Notes under the pieces: generated by a model
What the model was told of the DNA's origin: nothing
Databases searched by the model: none
The model's input: only the letters and a program-made list of their open reading frames with translations
Translations under genes and position numbers: made by a program
Shown: positions 13,643-20,924 of the stretch, one piece after another
Layout of the letters: the number at the start of each line of letters is the position of its first letter
Numbering within the stretch: position 1 is the first letter of the stretch
DNA from: DATLBA01 sp035527275
GTDB lineage: Bacteria; Planctomycetota; Phycisphaerae; FEN-1346
Length of the DNA stretch: 21,084 bases
Assembly (NCBI GenBank): GCA_035527275.1
Contig: DATLBA010000144.1
Location: 1-21,084 of the forward strand
Reading direction: 5' to 3'

Positions 13643-14581
13643 ATGGCCCATCCGAAGATCACGATCGTGGGGGCGGGGAACGTCGGGGCGACGTGCGCTC
13701 TGTGGGCGGCCGCGCGGGGCCTCGGCGACGTTGTCCTCGTGGACGTGGTCGAAGGGCTCGCCGAAGGCAAGGCCCTGGACCTTGCGCAGGCGGCGCCCAT
13801 CGCCGGCTTCGCGCACAAGATTACCGGGACGACCGACTATGCCGCCACGGCCGGCAGCCGTCTTGCCATTGTGACGGCGGGCCTTGCGCGGCGGCCCGGC
13901 ATGAGCCGCGACGACCTCCTCGCGAAAAACGCCGGAATCGTCTCCGGCGTGGTCCAAAGTCTCGTCCGGGCAAGCCCCGATGTGACCCTCATTATCGTCT
14001 CGAACCCGGTGGACGCGATGACGGCGCTTGCGCACCGCGCCAGCGGCCTGCCGACGAGCCGCGTCGTCGGCATGGCGGGCGTCCTGGATTCGGCCCGCCT
14101 GCGTGCGTTCATTGCGATGGAAGCGGGCATCGGGCCGGACCAGGTCGAAGCGCTCGTCCTGGGCGGTCACGGCGACTCGATGGTCCCGCTCGTCCGCCAT
14201 TCGACGATCGGCGGCCGGCCGCTGGCCGAGCGCCTGCCGAAGGAAACCATCGAGAGAATCATCGAGCGGACGCGGGGCGCCGGCGCCGAGATCGTCTCAT
14301 CTCTTAAGACCGGCTCGGCGTTTTACGCCCCGGCCGCCGCGGCGGTCGAAATGGCCCAGGCCATCCTGCGCGACGAGCGGCGCGTTTTGCCGTGTGCCGC
14401 CTATTGCGACACCGAATACGGCGTCGGCGGTTACTTCGTCGGCGTGCCCGCGCGCCTGGGGGCGGAGGGCGTGCTCGAGGTTGTGGAGTTGGACTTGACC
14501 GAGGGCGAGCGGGCCGCCTTCGCAAAAAGCGTCGAACACGTCAAGAGCCTTGTCGCCAAACTGGACGGCCTAGGCGCCTGA
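13643..14581 (+). CDS. mdh: Malate dehydrogenase (LDH-like type)
   Basis: A 312-residue NAD-dependent enzyme that interconverts malate and oxaloacetate. The Rossmann motif is GAGNVG (10-15), and Asp34 at the end of the second strand indicates NAD rather than NADP. The substrate loop LARRPGMSRDDLL carries the Arg pair (83-84) and Arg89 that select malate over lactate. Asn121 (SNPVD), Asp149 and Arg152 (VLDSARLR) and His176 (GGHGDSM) complete the active site. The ATG at 13643 has AAGGAG 6 nt upstream. It has its own near-consensus promoter, which suggests steady high expression. Together with the PEP carboxykinase in this window it feeds the oxaloacetate node. It is followed by an unrelated gene with a separate promoter. 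Confidence 0.95.
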   Translation: MAHPKITIVGAGNVGATCALWAAARGLGDVVLVDVVEGLAEGKALDLAQAAPIAGFAHKITGTTDYAATAGSRLAIVTAGLARRPGMSRDDLLAKNAGIVSGVVQSLVRASPDVTLIIVSNPVDAMTALAHRASGLPTSRVVGMAGVLDSARLRAFIAMEAGIGPDQVEALVLGGHGDSMVPLVRHSTIGGRPLAERLPKETIERIIERTRGAGAEIVSSLKTGSAFYAPAAAAVEMAQAILRDERRVLPCAAYCDTEYGVGGYFVGVPARLGAEGVLEVVELDLTEGERAAFAKSVEHVKSLVAKLDGLGA

Positions 14582-14621
14582 CTCCAGCCCCAGCCCCCTG
14601 CCCTTCGCCGTTTTTCCTGCG

Positions 14622-14650
14622 GTGACCCCGGTGCGCCTGCCGTATATAAT
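14622..14650 (+). promoter_or_regulatory. Promoter of the second HEAT-repeat gene
   Basis: GTGACC (14622-14627; 4/6), a 17-nt spacer, then TATAAT (14645-14650) within TATATAAT. It is followed by AGGTAGAAGG, closely similar to the sequence after the -10 at 15878. Confidence 0.65.
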
Positions 14651-14683
14651 AGGTAGAAGGCACCGACTCGAAAGGAGAGGCCC

Positions 14684-15760
14684 ATGCGTGCCGGAACGCT
14701 TAGCGCGGCGCTGGCGGTCATCCTCGCCGGGCACCTCTGTGCCGCCGAGAGGCCGACGCATCTCCTCCTGGAATACACCGAGCGACTCCTGGCCCTCGAG
14801 GATACGGCCCAAGCCCACGCCGAACTGGCGATGTGGTGCGAGGCGAGCGGCCTCCCCGACCGCGCTACCATCCACTGGCAAGAGACCCTGAGCCGCGACC
14901 CGGAGAACGAGGAGGCACACCGAGCCCTGGACATCGGGCGGCAGGAGACGAGAGGAACGCAGGAGGCAGGGCCGGTTCTCAAGGCAGCCCCGGCGATTCT
15001 TGAGAAGCAGCGGGCCCTGGCGACGGAAATCCGCGAGATTGTCCGCCGCTTTCTGCTCCCGACGGATGAGGAGGCCTGGGCCGAGGGCCGACGCCGCATC
15101 CTCAGACTGAGTGATCCGGCTGGGGTCACACCGCTCAGCCGCATCCTCGGCGAAGGAACGGTCGCCGAACGGCGGCTGGCGGCCGAGGCACTCGGCGGCA
15201 TCCTCGGCGACGAGGCCCGCGAAACGCTCGTGCGGATGCTCCTGACCGACGGGAGCAAGGACGTGTACCTCGCCGCCCTTCGGAGCCTAAAGAGCCGCGC
15301 CGACAGCGCCCGAGTCGGCCCGCTGGTCCGGGCGCTCGGCGGTTCGAAGGGCGCCCGCCGGCGAGCCGCCTACGCCCTCGGGGAACTCAACGCGTGGCAC
15401 GCCATCGGCGCGCTCATCGGCCACCTCAAGGCCCCCGAGCCCCGCGTCGTCAAGGCGCCGCCCGAAACGAGCGGCAGGGGCGCTTACATCGCCGTCGGCA
15501 CCGTCACGACCTATGTCCGCGACGCCGAGCCGGTGGTGAGCAACGGCGCCGTCGCGTGGAACCCCGTCATCGGTGCCATCATGAGCGGCGCCGTCCTGAG
15601 CGTGAGCAATGTGCACGTGACGGGAAGGCGCACCGTCATCCGCGTCCTCGCGCCGCAGCCCGTCGTGCTGGCTGCCCTCAAGAAGATCACCGGCGAAGAC
15701 TTCGGCTACGACGCCGAGGCGTGGCGCGCCTGGCGCCGGCGCGTGAAAACCGAACGCTGA
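14684..15760 (+). CDS. Secreted HEAT-repeat protein with planctomycete-style C terminus
   Basis: A 358-residue protein. A short signal peptide (about residues 1-20, ending HLCAA) is followed by a TPR-like helical segment (LEYTERLLALEDTAQAHAELAMW to about residue 85). HEAT repeats follow at about 130-245 (RLAAEALGGILGDEARETLVRMLL; ALRSLKSRADSARVGPLVRAL; RRAAYALGELNAWHAIGALIGHL). The C-terminal part, GRGAYIAVGTVTTYVRDAEP onward, is beta-rich. It ends in ALKKITGEDFGYDAEAWRAWRRR, a W-x-x-W type signature shared with the large HEAT protein of this window (DWSDWW). The function is unknown; a scaffold or stress role is an inference from this class of proteins. The ATG at 14684 has AAAGGAG 6 nt upstream and a promoter with a perfect -10. 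Confidence 0.8.
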   Translation: MRAGTLSAALAVILAGHLCAAERPTHLLLEYTERLLALEDTAQAHAELAMWCEASGLPDRATIHWQETLSRDPENEEAHRALDIGRQETRGTQEAGPVLKAAPAILEKQRALATEIREIVRRFLLPTDEEAWAEGRRRILRLSDPAGVTPLSRILGEGTVAERRLAAEALGGILGDEARETLVRMLLTDGSKDVYLAALRSLKSRADSARVGPLVRALGGSKGARRRAAYALGELNAWHAIGALIGHLKAPEPRVVKAPPETSGRGAYIAVGTVTTYVRDAEPVVSNGAVAWNPVIGAIMSGAVLSVSNVHVTGRRTVIRVLAPQPVVLAALKKITGEDFGYDAEAWRAWRRRVKTER

Positions 15761-15852
15761 AGGCGCGAGACGAGGTTCTCGCTTCAGCACCCGCTCGCCA
15801 TGCTGCCCGGCCAACTGGAGGGGCAACACGGCTGTCCGCCCGGCTTTCGGCC

Positions 15853-15883
15853 TTGAGTCACCGCCCCCGGCTCGATATATAAT
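15853..15883 (+). promoter_or_regulatory. Promoter of the DUF2007-like membrane protein gene
   Basis: TTGAGT (15853-15858) with TATATA/TATAAT (15876-15883; spacing 17 or 19). The -10 is followed by TAGGTAAAGG. Transcription would start at about 15890, which argues for the internal TTG start at 15939. Confidence 0.55.
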
Positions 15884-15938
15884 TAGGTAAAGGTTGTGCC
15901 ACCAGATCCGGCGTTCCCGACTCTCGAAGGGGCGTCTC

Positions 15939-16781
15939 TTGGGCAAACGAAGCGCAGTCCGGGAATGGTTGGCAGTTCCCCGCTTCTTGGCGGGCGCCGG
16001 CCTAATCATTCTGGCCATATGGCTCGGTTCACTTGCCCTGGCCGGCCCTGGCCATGTTCTTCTGCTGCTCGCCCTCCTCATTTTCGCGGGCCTGGTGTTC
16101 GCTTGCGGCATGCGGCTGATTGCGAAGGGGGGGCTCGCCCTGTTTTCGAAAGGACCACTGCCGGACGAGGGCACACGCCTGGAGCAGCAGGCAGCGCGGC
16201 AGGGCCTGCCTGACGACCCTCGGGCCTATCAGAATGGTGGCCTGGTGGCGGTTGCCACGGCGCGAACGGAACCGGAAGCCGCGTTAATCGCCCGCATGCT
16301 GAACCAGAACGATATTCCAGCCTGGGTGGACCAGCCGCACACATCGGTCACGCTGTGGCATCTGCAACCTGGCCTGACCCGGGAAGGCGTGCGGGTACTC
16401 GTGCCCTTCGGCCGGCGTGCGGATGCCGAGACTCTGCTGGCCGAGTTCCGCGCCGGTCGCCTGGCCGATGAAACGGACGCTCAGGGCACCGGCGATGCGG
16501 GACCGCTGGAACCTGCCGAAGAAGAGGACCGTGAGGCGCGCGCCCGCGAATTGCAGCGACGTGCCCGCGCTGTTGCGCTTCTGACCTTTTTTCTTTTCCC
16601 CTTGGGCCCCGTCTTCTTCGTGTGCGCCGTCGTCCTGGCCCGCCGCGTGGTGCGGGCCGCGCGCCAGTGGGGGCCCTCCCCTGCCCTTCGGTCCGCCCTT
16701 TTCTGGTGCATGGTTGCCATGGGTCTGGCTGTCTGCGCGACCGTTGCCTTGGGGCTTATTGTCCTTTCAACCGCCTTCTAA
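15939..16781 (+). CDS. Membrane protein with central DUF2007-like domain
   Basis: A 280-residue protein. Two membrane segments near the N terminus (about 14-34 and 38-58) are followed by a soluble domain of about 95-160. This domain reads VAVATARTEPEAALIARMLNQNDIPAWVDQ...GVRVLVPFGRRADAETLLAEF. It matches the layout of DUF2007 (putative signal-transducing domain): ferredoxin-like, with the 'move between protomers of an element list' pattern A-x-x-E-A-x-x-I. An acidic linker (about 165-200) leads to two more membrane segments (about 207-230 and 250-276). The start is TTG at 15939, with AAGGGG 6 nt upstream. A frame extension to TTG at 15894 would leave almost no leader after the -10. The role is unknown. 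The isolated promoter makes it a single-gene unit. Confidence 0.7.
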   Translation: MGKRSAVREWLAVPRFLAGAGLIILAIWLGSLALAGPGHVLLLLALLIFAGLVFACGMRLIAKGGLALFSKGPLPDEGTRLEQQAARQGLPDDPRAYQNGGLVAVATARTEPEAALIARMLNQNDIPAWVDQPHTSVTLWHLQPGLTREGVRVLVPFGRRADAETLLAEFRAGRLADETDAQGTGDAGPLEPAEEEDREARARELQRRARAVALLTFFLFPLGPVFFVCAVVLARRVVRAARQWGPSPALRSALFWCMVAMGLAVCATVALGLIVLSTAF

Positions 16782-16970
16782 AGGGGGGTCACATTTTCCC
16801 AACAGCCATCCGGCCGCTCCGCCGGCGATTGCTGCCCCGCCCTTCCGAAAAAGCCACCGAAAAACCAAGGTGCGCGCAACGCCGAGCCGCGGGCGGGGCG
16901 TCTCCACGACGGCTTTCCACCCGTCCGGCCGCCGCCACACTTCCGGGCTGGATTCTACAACCTGGCGCGA

Positions 16971-16976
16971 TAGAAT
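16971..16976 (+). promoter_or_regulatory. -10 element TAGAAT before the ACT-domain gene
   Basis: TAGAAT (5/6 to TATAAT) followed by ATAAAAGAAAGG. No good -35 lies at the normal distance. The gene itself has a near-perfect AGGAGGTG ribosome binding site at 17003-17010. The rest of the gap 16782-16970 shows no structure. Confidence 0.4.
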
Positions 16977-17015
16977 ATAAAAGAAAGGGATATTGCCAGA
17001 TAGAGGAGGTGGTTC

Positions 17016-17405
17016 ATGGAAAAAGCGACTCAGTTGAGCGTCGCCATGCAGAACATCCCCGGACAGTTGGAACGCCTGTGCCGCATCCTCGCCCAGGCCG
17101 GCGTCAACATCCGGGCCATCTCGGTCTCCGACGCAACGGACCTCTCGACGATCCGGCTTCTTGTGAGCGACCCCAGCGCCGCCCAGGAAGCGCTGCGTGA
17201 GGCCGGATTGCCGCCCCTGGCCCGCGACGTCCTGGCCGTCGAACTCGATGACAAACCGGGCGCGCTCGGCGAAGTGGCCTCGCGACTCGGCCGCTCCGGC
17301 ATCAATATCCAGTACGTCTATGGCAGCGGCGACAGCAGCCGCGGCAAAGCGATTCTCATTTTCGGCGTGGACGACGTGGACCGCGCCCGCCAGAGTCCGA
17401 CCTGA
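17016..17405 (+). CDS. Tandem ACT-domain protein
   Basis: A 129-residue protein made of two ACT domains, small ligand-binding modules that usually sense amino acids. The first spans about 6-65 (LSVAMQNIPGQLERLCRILAQAGVNIRAISV). The second spans about 72-129 (LAVELDDKPGALGEVASRLGRSGINIQYVYG). Each has the conserved Pro-Gly at the ligand-binding turn. No enzyme domain is attached, so it probably acts as a stand-alone sensor or regulatory subunit. The ATG at 17016 has a consensus AGGAGGTG ribosome binding site. The stop lies 3 bp before the next start, so it is tightly coupled to the HypE/PurM-like gene, which may be its regulatory target. That partnership is inferred from spacing only. Confidence 0.88.
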   Translation: MEKATQLSVAMQNIPGQLERLCRILAQAGVNIRAISVSDATDLSTIRLLVSDPSAAQEALREAGLPPLARDVLAVELDDKPGALGEVASRLGRSGINIQYVYGSGDSSRGKAILIFGVDDVDRARQSPT

Positions 17406-17408
17406 TCC

Positions 17409-18446
17409 ATGACGCCCCGCCGCCCATCCGCGAACTTGAACCCGCCCGGAAGGCCGGGCAAGTGGCCCGCCGACCGGTTGGCTCGCCTCCTGCGCGACCA
17501 CGTAGCGCCCCTTTCCGACGACGTTCTTCTCGGCCCGCGTATCGGCGAAGACGCCGCCGTCGTGCGCGTCGGCTCCGAACGCCTCGTCGTCGCGACCGAC
17601 CCCATCACGTTCGCCACCGACGCCATCGGCCACTATGCCGTCGTCGTCAATGCCAACGATGTCGCGGTCACGGGCGCGCGGCCACGGTTCTTCCTGGCCA
17701 CGGTCCTGTTGCCGGTGGATGCGGATGACGCGATGGCCGAGACGATTTTCTCTGGCATCGCCGAAGCCTGCCGCGCGCTCGATTGCCTCTGGGTCGGCGG
17801 CCACACGGAACGGGCGGCCGATTTGCACCGGCCGGTGGTCGTCGGGACCATGATCGGCGACCTCGGCGACCGGCCCCTTGTTTCCAGCGGCGGCGCGCGG
17901 GCGGGGGACGTCGTCCTCATGACCAAGGGCGCGGGCATCGAAGCCACGGCCCTCATCGCACGCGAAAAGGGCGCCCAACTCGCCGGCGCCGTCGGCAAGG
18001 GCATCCTCGCGCGAGCGCGCGAGTACCTCACGGACCCCGGCATCTCGATCGTCCCCGAGGCCCGCATCGCGTGCGACCGGGGCGTCCGCGCGCTTCACGA
18101 CGTGACCGAAGGGGGCGTCGTGACGGGGCTTTGGGAAATGGCGGAGGCCGCCGGCCTCGGCCTCCAGGTGAACGCAGACGCCATTTTCGTCCGCGACGAG
18201 ACGCGCGCCCTCTGCGAGGCCGCAGGCATCGATCCCCTGGAAGCGATTGGGTCGGGATCGCTCCTCGCGGCCGCACCGCCCGAGAAGGCGCCGGAAATCC
18301 TTGCCGCCCTCGGCGAGGCCGGCATCCGCGCGGCCCGGGTCGCCACATTCGGCCCGCCCGGCGCCGAGCGGACCATCACCCGCGCCGGCCGCACTGTTCC
18401 CCTTGTCCCACCCCCCACCGATGCCATCGCAAAACTCTACACCTGA
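17409..18446 (+). CDS. AIR-synthase (PurM) superfamily protein, HypE-like but lacking the Cys tail
   Basis: A 345-residue protein of the PurM/HypE/ThiL/SelD ATP-binding fold. The N-terminal half shows GEDAAVV and ATDPITFATD (Mg-ATP Asp residues), VNANDVAVTGARPRFFLAT and WVGGHTE. The C-terminal half shows GDVVLMTKGAGIEATALIA and LHDVTEGGVVTGLWEMAEA. Overall it is closest to HypE, the hydrogenase maturation factor whose C-terminal Cys carries a thiocarboxamide. This protein instead ends DAIAKLYT with no cysteine near the end, so it should not perform HypE chemistry. No other hyp gene is present. The ATG at 17409 has no clear ribosome binding site and lies 3 bp after the ACT gene, which points to coupled translation. 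The substrate is unknown. Confidence 0.85.
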   Translation: MTPRRPSANLNPPGRPGKWPADRLARLLRDHVAPLSDDVLLGPRIGEDAAVVRVGSERLVVATDPITFATDAIGHYAVVVNANDVAVTGARPRFFLATVLLPVDADDAMAETIFSGIAEACRALDCLWVGGHTERAADLHRPVVVGTMIGDLGDRPLVSSGGARAGDVVLMTKGAGIEATALIAREKGAQLAGAVGKGILARAREYLTDPGISIVPEARIACDRGVRALHDVTEGGVVTGLWEMAEAAGLGLQVNADAIFVRDETRALCEAAGIDPLEAIGSGSLLAAAPPEKAPEILAALGEAGIRAARVATFGPPGAERTITRAGRTVPLVPPPTDAIAKLYT

Positions 18447-18497
18447 CGTCGGCGCTATTGGCGGTCATTCCATACAGGCCGTTCGGCGCTTTCGCGC

Positions 18498-18526
18498 TTG
18501 ACACGGAAGAGCAGTCCCGGCATACC
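18498..18526 (+). promoter_or_regulatory. Promoter of the URO-D-like gene
   Basis: A perfect TTGACA (18498-18503), a 17-nt spacer, then CATACC (18521-18526; 3/6). The weak -10 suggests regulation. It is combined with the dyad at 18500-18531. Confidence 0.5.
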
Positions 18527-18531
18527 GTGTC
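18500..18531. promoter_or_regulatory. Inverted repeat GACACGG / CCGTGTC spanning the promoter
   Basis: Perfect 7-bp arms at 18500-18506 and 18525-18531 with an 18-bp spacer. One arm overlaps the -35 and the other overlaps the end of the -10. The centre-to-centre distance is 25 bp, about 2.4 helical turns. It is a candidate operator. Confidence 0.45.
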
Positions 18532-18564
18532 GGCCACCGCGCCCTTGGGCGAAGGAGATTGGCC

Positions 18565-19581
18565 GTGAGTTATGAACGCGGCATGGCCGCCATCCGGCTG
18601 GAGGCGCCGGACGAGATTCCGCACACGCAGTACGTCACGCACCCCGAGTGGGTCGGGCAGTTGCGGAAGCGCGCCGGCAAGCCCGACGCCGACGTCGCCG
18701 AACTGCTGGACTTCGATTTTCGCTGGTCCACCGCCGGCCCCAATATCGGGCGGGGCCGCTGGACCGATATGGGCCATGCGGTGTGGATGCCGGACGGCAG
18801 CGACTGCCGCCCGAGCGTCGAGTCGCCCTTCAAAGATGTGGAGGAAATCTATCGTCTGGATCCCGTCCAGGAATATGGTCCCGTTGACTTCCAAGCCCAA
18901 GTGGAAAAATACCAGGCATGGTATGACGAGGCGCGCCGGGGCACGGGCGTGATTTCCGGCGGGACATACAAGTCGGTGATCTCATATGCCATCGACGCGT
19001 TCGGATGGGAAAATCTCCTCATGGCCGCCGGCGTGGACGCGGAACGCTTCGGCCGCGCGCTAAACCGTTGGGCGGATTACCTCCTGGAAAACTACGTCAA
19101 AGCCTGGGCGGCGACCGACATCGAGGTCTTCCTCACGCACGATGACATGGTGTGGACGAGCGGCGGATTTCTCCAGCCCGACTTTTACCGCACCTACGTC
19201 TTCCCGAATTACCAGCGCCACTGGGACATCGTCAAGGATGCGGGCAAGAAGGTGCTGTTCTGCTCGGACGGCAACTTCACCGACTACGTGGACGACATTG
19301 CCGCCGCCGGCGCCGACGGCTTTATCTTCGAGCCGACCACCGACCTCGAATACGTGTGCAGCAGATATGGCCAAACGCACGTCATCATCGGCAACGCCGA
19401 TTGCCGCATCCTCACGTTCGGCACCAAGGAAGAGGTCCGGGCCGAGGTCAAGCGCTGCATGGACCTGGGACGCGATTGTCCCGGTTACTTCTTTGCGGTC
19501 GGCAACCACATCCCGCCGAATGTGCCGGTCGAGAACGCCGACGCGTGCATGGAAGCCTATCGGGCGATGCGCCGGCGGTAG
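18565..19581 (+). CDS. Uroporphyrinogen-decarboxylase (URO-D) family protein
   Basis: A 338-residue protein of the URO-D/MtaA superfamily, a TIM barrel that includes heme-pathway decarboxylases and corrinoid methyltransferases. Recognisable parts are FLTHDDMVWTSGGFLQPDFYRTYVFPNYQRHWDIVKDAGKK-type barrel strands, LFCSDGNFTDYVDDIAAAGADGFIFEPTTDLE, IIGNADCRILTFGT and the C-terminal GNHIPPNVPVENADA. The heme-enzyme N-terminal signature (RxPVWxMRQAGR) is absent, so it is unlikely to be HemE. A methyltransferase or unknown carboxylate chemistry is more likely. Cys residues in LFCSDGN and NADCRI could bind zinc, as in methyltransferases. The start is GTG at 18565, with AAGGAG 8 nt upstream. It has its own promoter, separate from the HypE-like gene. 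Confidence 0.85.
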   Translation: MSYERGMAAIRLEAPDEIPHTQYVTHPEWVGQLRKRAGKPDADVAELLDFDFRWSTAGPNIGRGRWTDMGHAVWMPDGSDCRPSVESPFKDVEEIYRLDPVQEYGPVDFQAQVEKYQAWYDEARRGTGVISGGTYKSVISYAIDAFGWENLLMAAGVDAERFGRALNRWADYLLENYVKAWAATDIEVFLTHDDMVWTSGGFLQPDFYRTYVFPNYQRHWDIVKDAGKKVLFCSDGNFTDYVDDIAAAGADGFIFEPTTDLEYVCSRYGQTHVIIGNADCRILTFGTKEEVRAEVKRCMDLGRDCPGYFFAVGNHIPPNVPVENADACMEAYRAMRRR

Positions 19582-19645
19582 CGCCGTTCAGAGCGCGGCA
19601 AGGGACGCGAGGCCGGACTCCATCAACGGCGTGGGACCCGCTGCG

Positions 19646-20332
19646 TTACCTTTCCTCCATCCTCGCGCGGGCTTGTTTCCAGCGGTCGATTTGGGCGACG
19701 ATGTGGGCGTGGACCTCCTTTGGCCGGCGGACGTGTTCCCAGGTGTGCGTTTCCGTCCCGGCCCGGGCCGCGTCGCACCGGAAGAAGAGGGTCCCGATGC
19801 CGACGAGCCGCTGAAACGCCGCTTGGGCCACGAAACTATTCTCAATCCTCTCCAAGCCGACATACTCGACGCGGACGTTAATCACGCCGCGCTGCTTCAG
19901 GATTCGCCGGTCCGTGAGGACGTAGGTGCGGCCGAGCCACTGGAGGAACCCTATGACAATTCCCAGACCCGCGACCCAGACGCCGATGATGAGCGCCAGC
20001 CGATACAGTTCGCCCATCCCCTGGATCGCGTAGGCGAGGACAATCAGCGCGAGGCCGGCGGCGGCGATCGGCGCGCTCACCAGCGCCACATACCACAGGG
20101 AAGGCTTGAGTTCGAAGACAACGATCTCGGCCGGAAGCAGCAACGAGGGCGAGATGATGCGCGTCCGGGCAGGCAAATCCTCTTCCAGGCCACCTGCCCC
20201 TCCATCGGACTTGGCGGTCAGGGGCGTCGGTCCGGATCCGCCTAACGCGGACGGTTCGGGCGCGGCACCGTGTTCCTTGCCGCGCTCCAGCACGCCTGCG
20301 ACAGGACCGTCGGTCCACTGCGTCTTGCCCAT
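19646..20332 (-). CDS. PH-domain (bPH2, YdbS-like) membrane protein
   Basis: A 228-residue protein. Residues 1-55 are a Pro/Gly/Ala-rich, probably disordered tail. Two membrane helices follow at about 80-102 and 112-136. The bacterial PH domain comes next (about 137-215) with the family pattern TYVLTDRRILKQRGVINVRVEYVGLERIENSFVAQAAFQRLVGIGTLFF. Such domains are common in bacterial membranes; the ligand is unknown. The ATG at 20332 is chosen because GAGGAG lies 8 nt upstream. An open extension to 20416 would run through the promoter. It is transcribed towards the URO-D gene, with a 64-bp convergent gap lacking a T-tailed hairpin. Confidence 0.85.
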   Translation of the reverse strand: MGKTQWTDGPVAGVLERGKEHGAAPEPSALGGSGPTPLTAKSDGGAGGLEEDLPARTRIISPSLLLPAEIVVFELKPSLWYVALVSAPIAAAGLALIVLAYAIQGMGELYRLALIIGVWVAGLGIVIGFLQWLGRTYVLTDRRILKQRGVINVRVEYVGLERIENSFVAQAAFQRLVGIGTLFFRCDAARAGTETHTWEHVRRPKEVHAHIVAQIDRWKQARARMEER

Positions 20333-20365
20333 GCGTGCGGCTCCTCGCTGTGTTCCGCCCGGAGG

Positions 20366-20394
20366 ATTGTAAAGGGTGGCGGGGCGGGTTGCAA
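20366..20394 (-). promoter_or_regulatory. Sigma70-type promoter of the PH-domain gene
   Basis: On the minus strand TTGCAA (20394-20389; 4/6), a 17-nt spacer and TACAAT (20371-20366; 5/6). The leader is about 27 nt and contains the GAGGAG ribosome binding site. Confidence 0.65.
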
Positions 20395-20500
20395 GCCCCC
20401 GGCGCAGCGCCTCCAACTAGCCGCGAGCGGCACACTCCACGGGGCGCCGCCCGTGGGCGATTGGCACACACATATTGCGCATGGCCGATATGTTGGCGGG

Positions 20501-20549
20501 CGGTTTTGGGTGGAATTTGGCGGATTTTGGGCCGATTTGGAGGCCGAAT
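20501..20549. repeat. 10-bp degenerate tandem repeat with phased AT tracts
   Basis: Four consecutive 10-mers at 20501-20540 read CGGTTTTGGG, TGGAATTTGG, CGGATTTTGG and GCCGATTTGG. The AT-tract centres lie at about 20505.5, 20516, 20526 and 20536.5, with another at 20548. That spacing is close to one helical turn. Confidence 0.75.
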
Positions 20550-20619
20550 CGGGCCTGGAGCTGGCGCCAAGGGGGTTTGAGGGCCGGAATGTTAAGATGG
20601 GCAAGGCCGAATCGGGCGC

Positions 20620-20687
20620 TTTTTTCGACTTTTTTTCACTTTTTTGTCGGAATTGGATGCAAATTGGCCCTTTTTGACCCCCTTTTT
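20620..20687. repeat. Phased T-tract array, predicted intrinsically curved DNA
   Basis: T6 (20620-20625), T7 (20630-20636), T6 (20640-20645), AATT (20651-20654), AAATT (20661-20665), T5 (20671-20675) and T5 (20683-20687). Centre spacings are 10.5, 9.5, 10, 10.5, 10 and 12 bp. Runs of four or more A/T in helical phase are the textbook cause of DNA bending. Confidence 0.8.
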
Positions 20688-20827
20688 GCCCCCTACGCAT
20701 GCCGATGTGATGATGCGTCCGAGGGCGTGCTTCCGCCCTTCCCATCGGCGCTGCTCCATGCGTCCGTCGGCCCCGGACTGCCAAAATGGCAGTGGAAAGC
20801 GGGGGACGAAACGGCACAGCCTTCAAC

Positions 20828-20854
20828 GCAGAGGACGCTGAGGACGCAGAGGGG
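20828..20854. repeat. 9-bp tandem repeat (GCAGAGGAC-like), 3 copies
   Basis: GCAGAGGAC, GCTGAGGAC and GCAGAGGGG follow each other without gaps. Confidence 0.8.
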
Positions 20855-20870
20855 AGTGGGGGGAAGAAAG

Positions 20871-20891
20871 TGCGGAATGCGGAGTGCGGAG
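20871..20891. repeat. 7-bp tandem repeat (TGCGGAG), 3 copies
   Basis: TGCGGAA, TGCGGAG and TGCGGAG are adjacent. Confidence 0.8.
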
Positions 20892-20924
20892 TGAACGACG
20901 GATGGTCGGCCGTGTGCCGTTCAC

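Noticed and set aside
16767..18098. 443-codon minus-strand open frame opposite the ACT and HypE-like genes
   Set aside because: High-GC antisense shadow. The plus-strand genes have clear motifs and ribosome binding sites.
19582..19631. CGCCGTT / AACGGCG inverted repeat in the convergent gap after the URO-D gene
   Set aside because: The 36-nt spacer and lack of a T tract make a functional terminator unlikely.
20475..20894. 139-codon open frame through the phased-AT region
   Set aside because: No ribosome binding site. The Phe-rich sequence arises from the T tracts, and the frame runs through tandem repeats.
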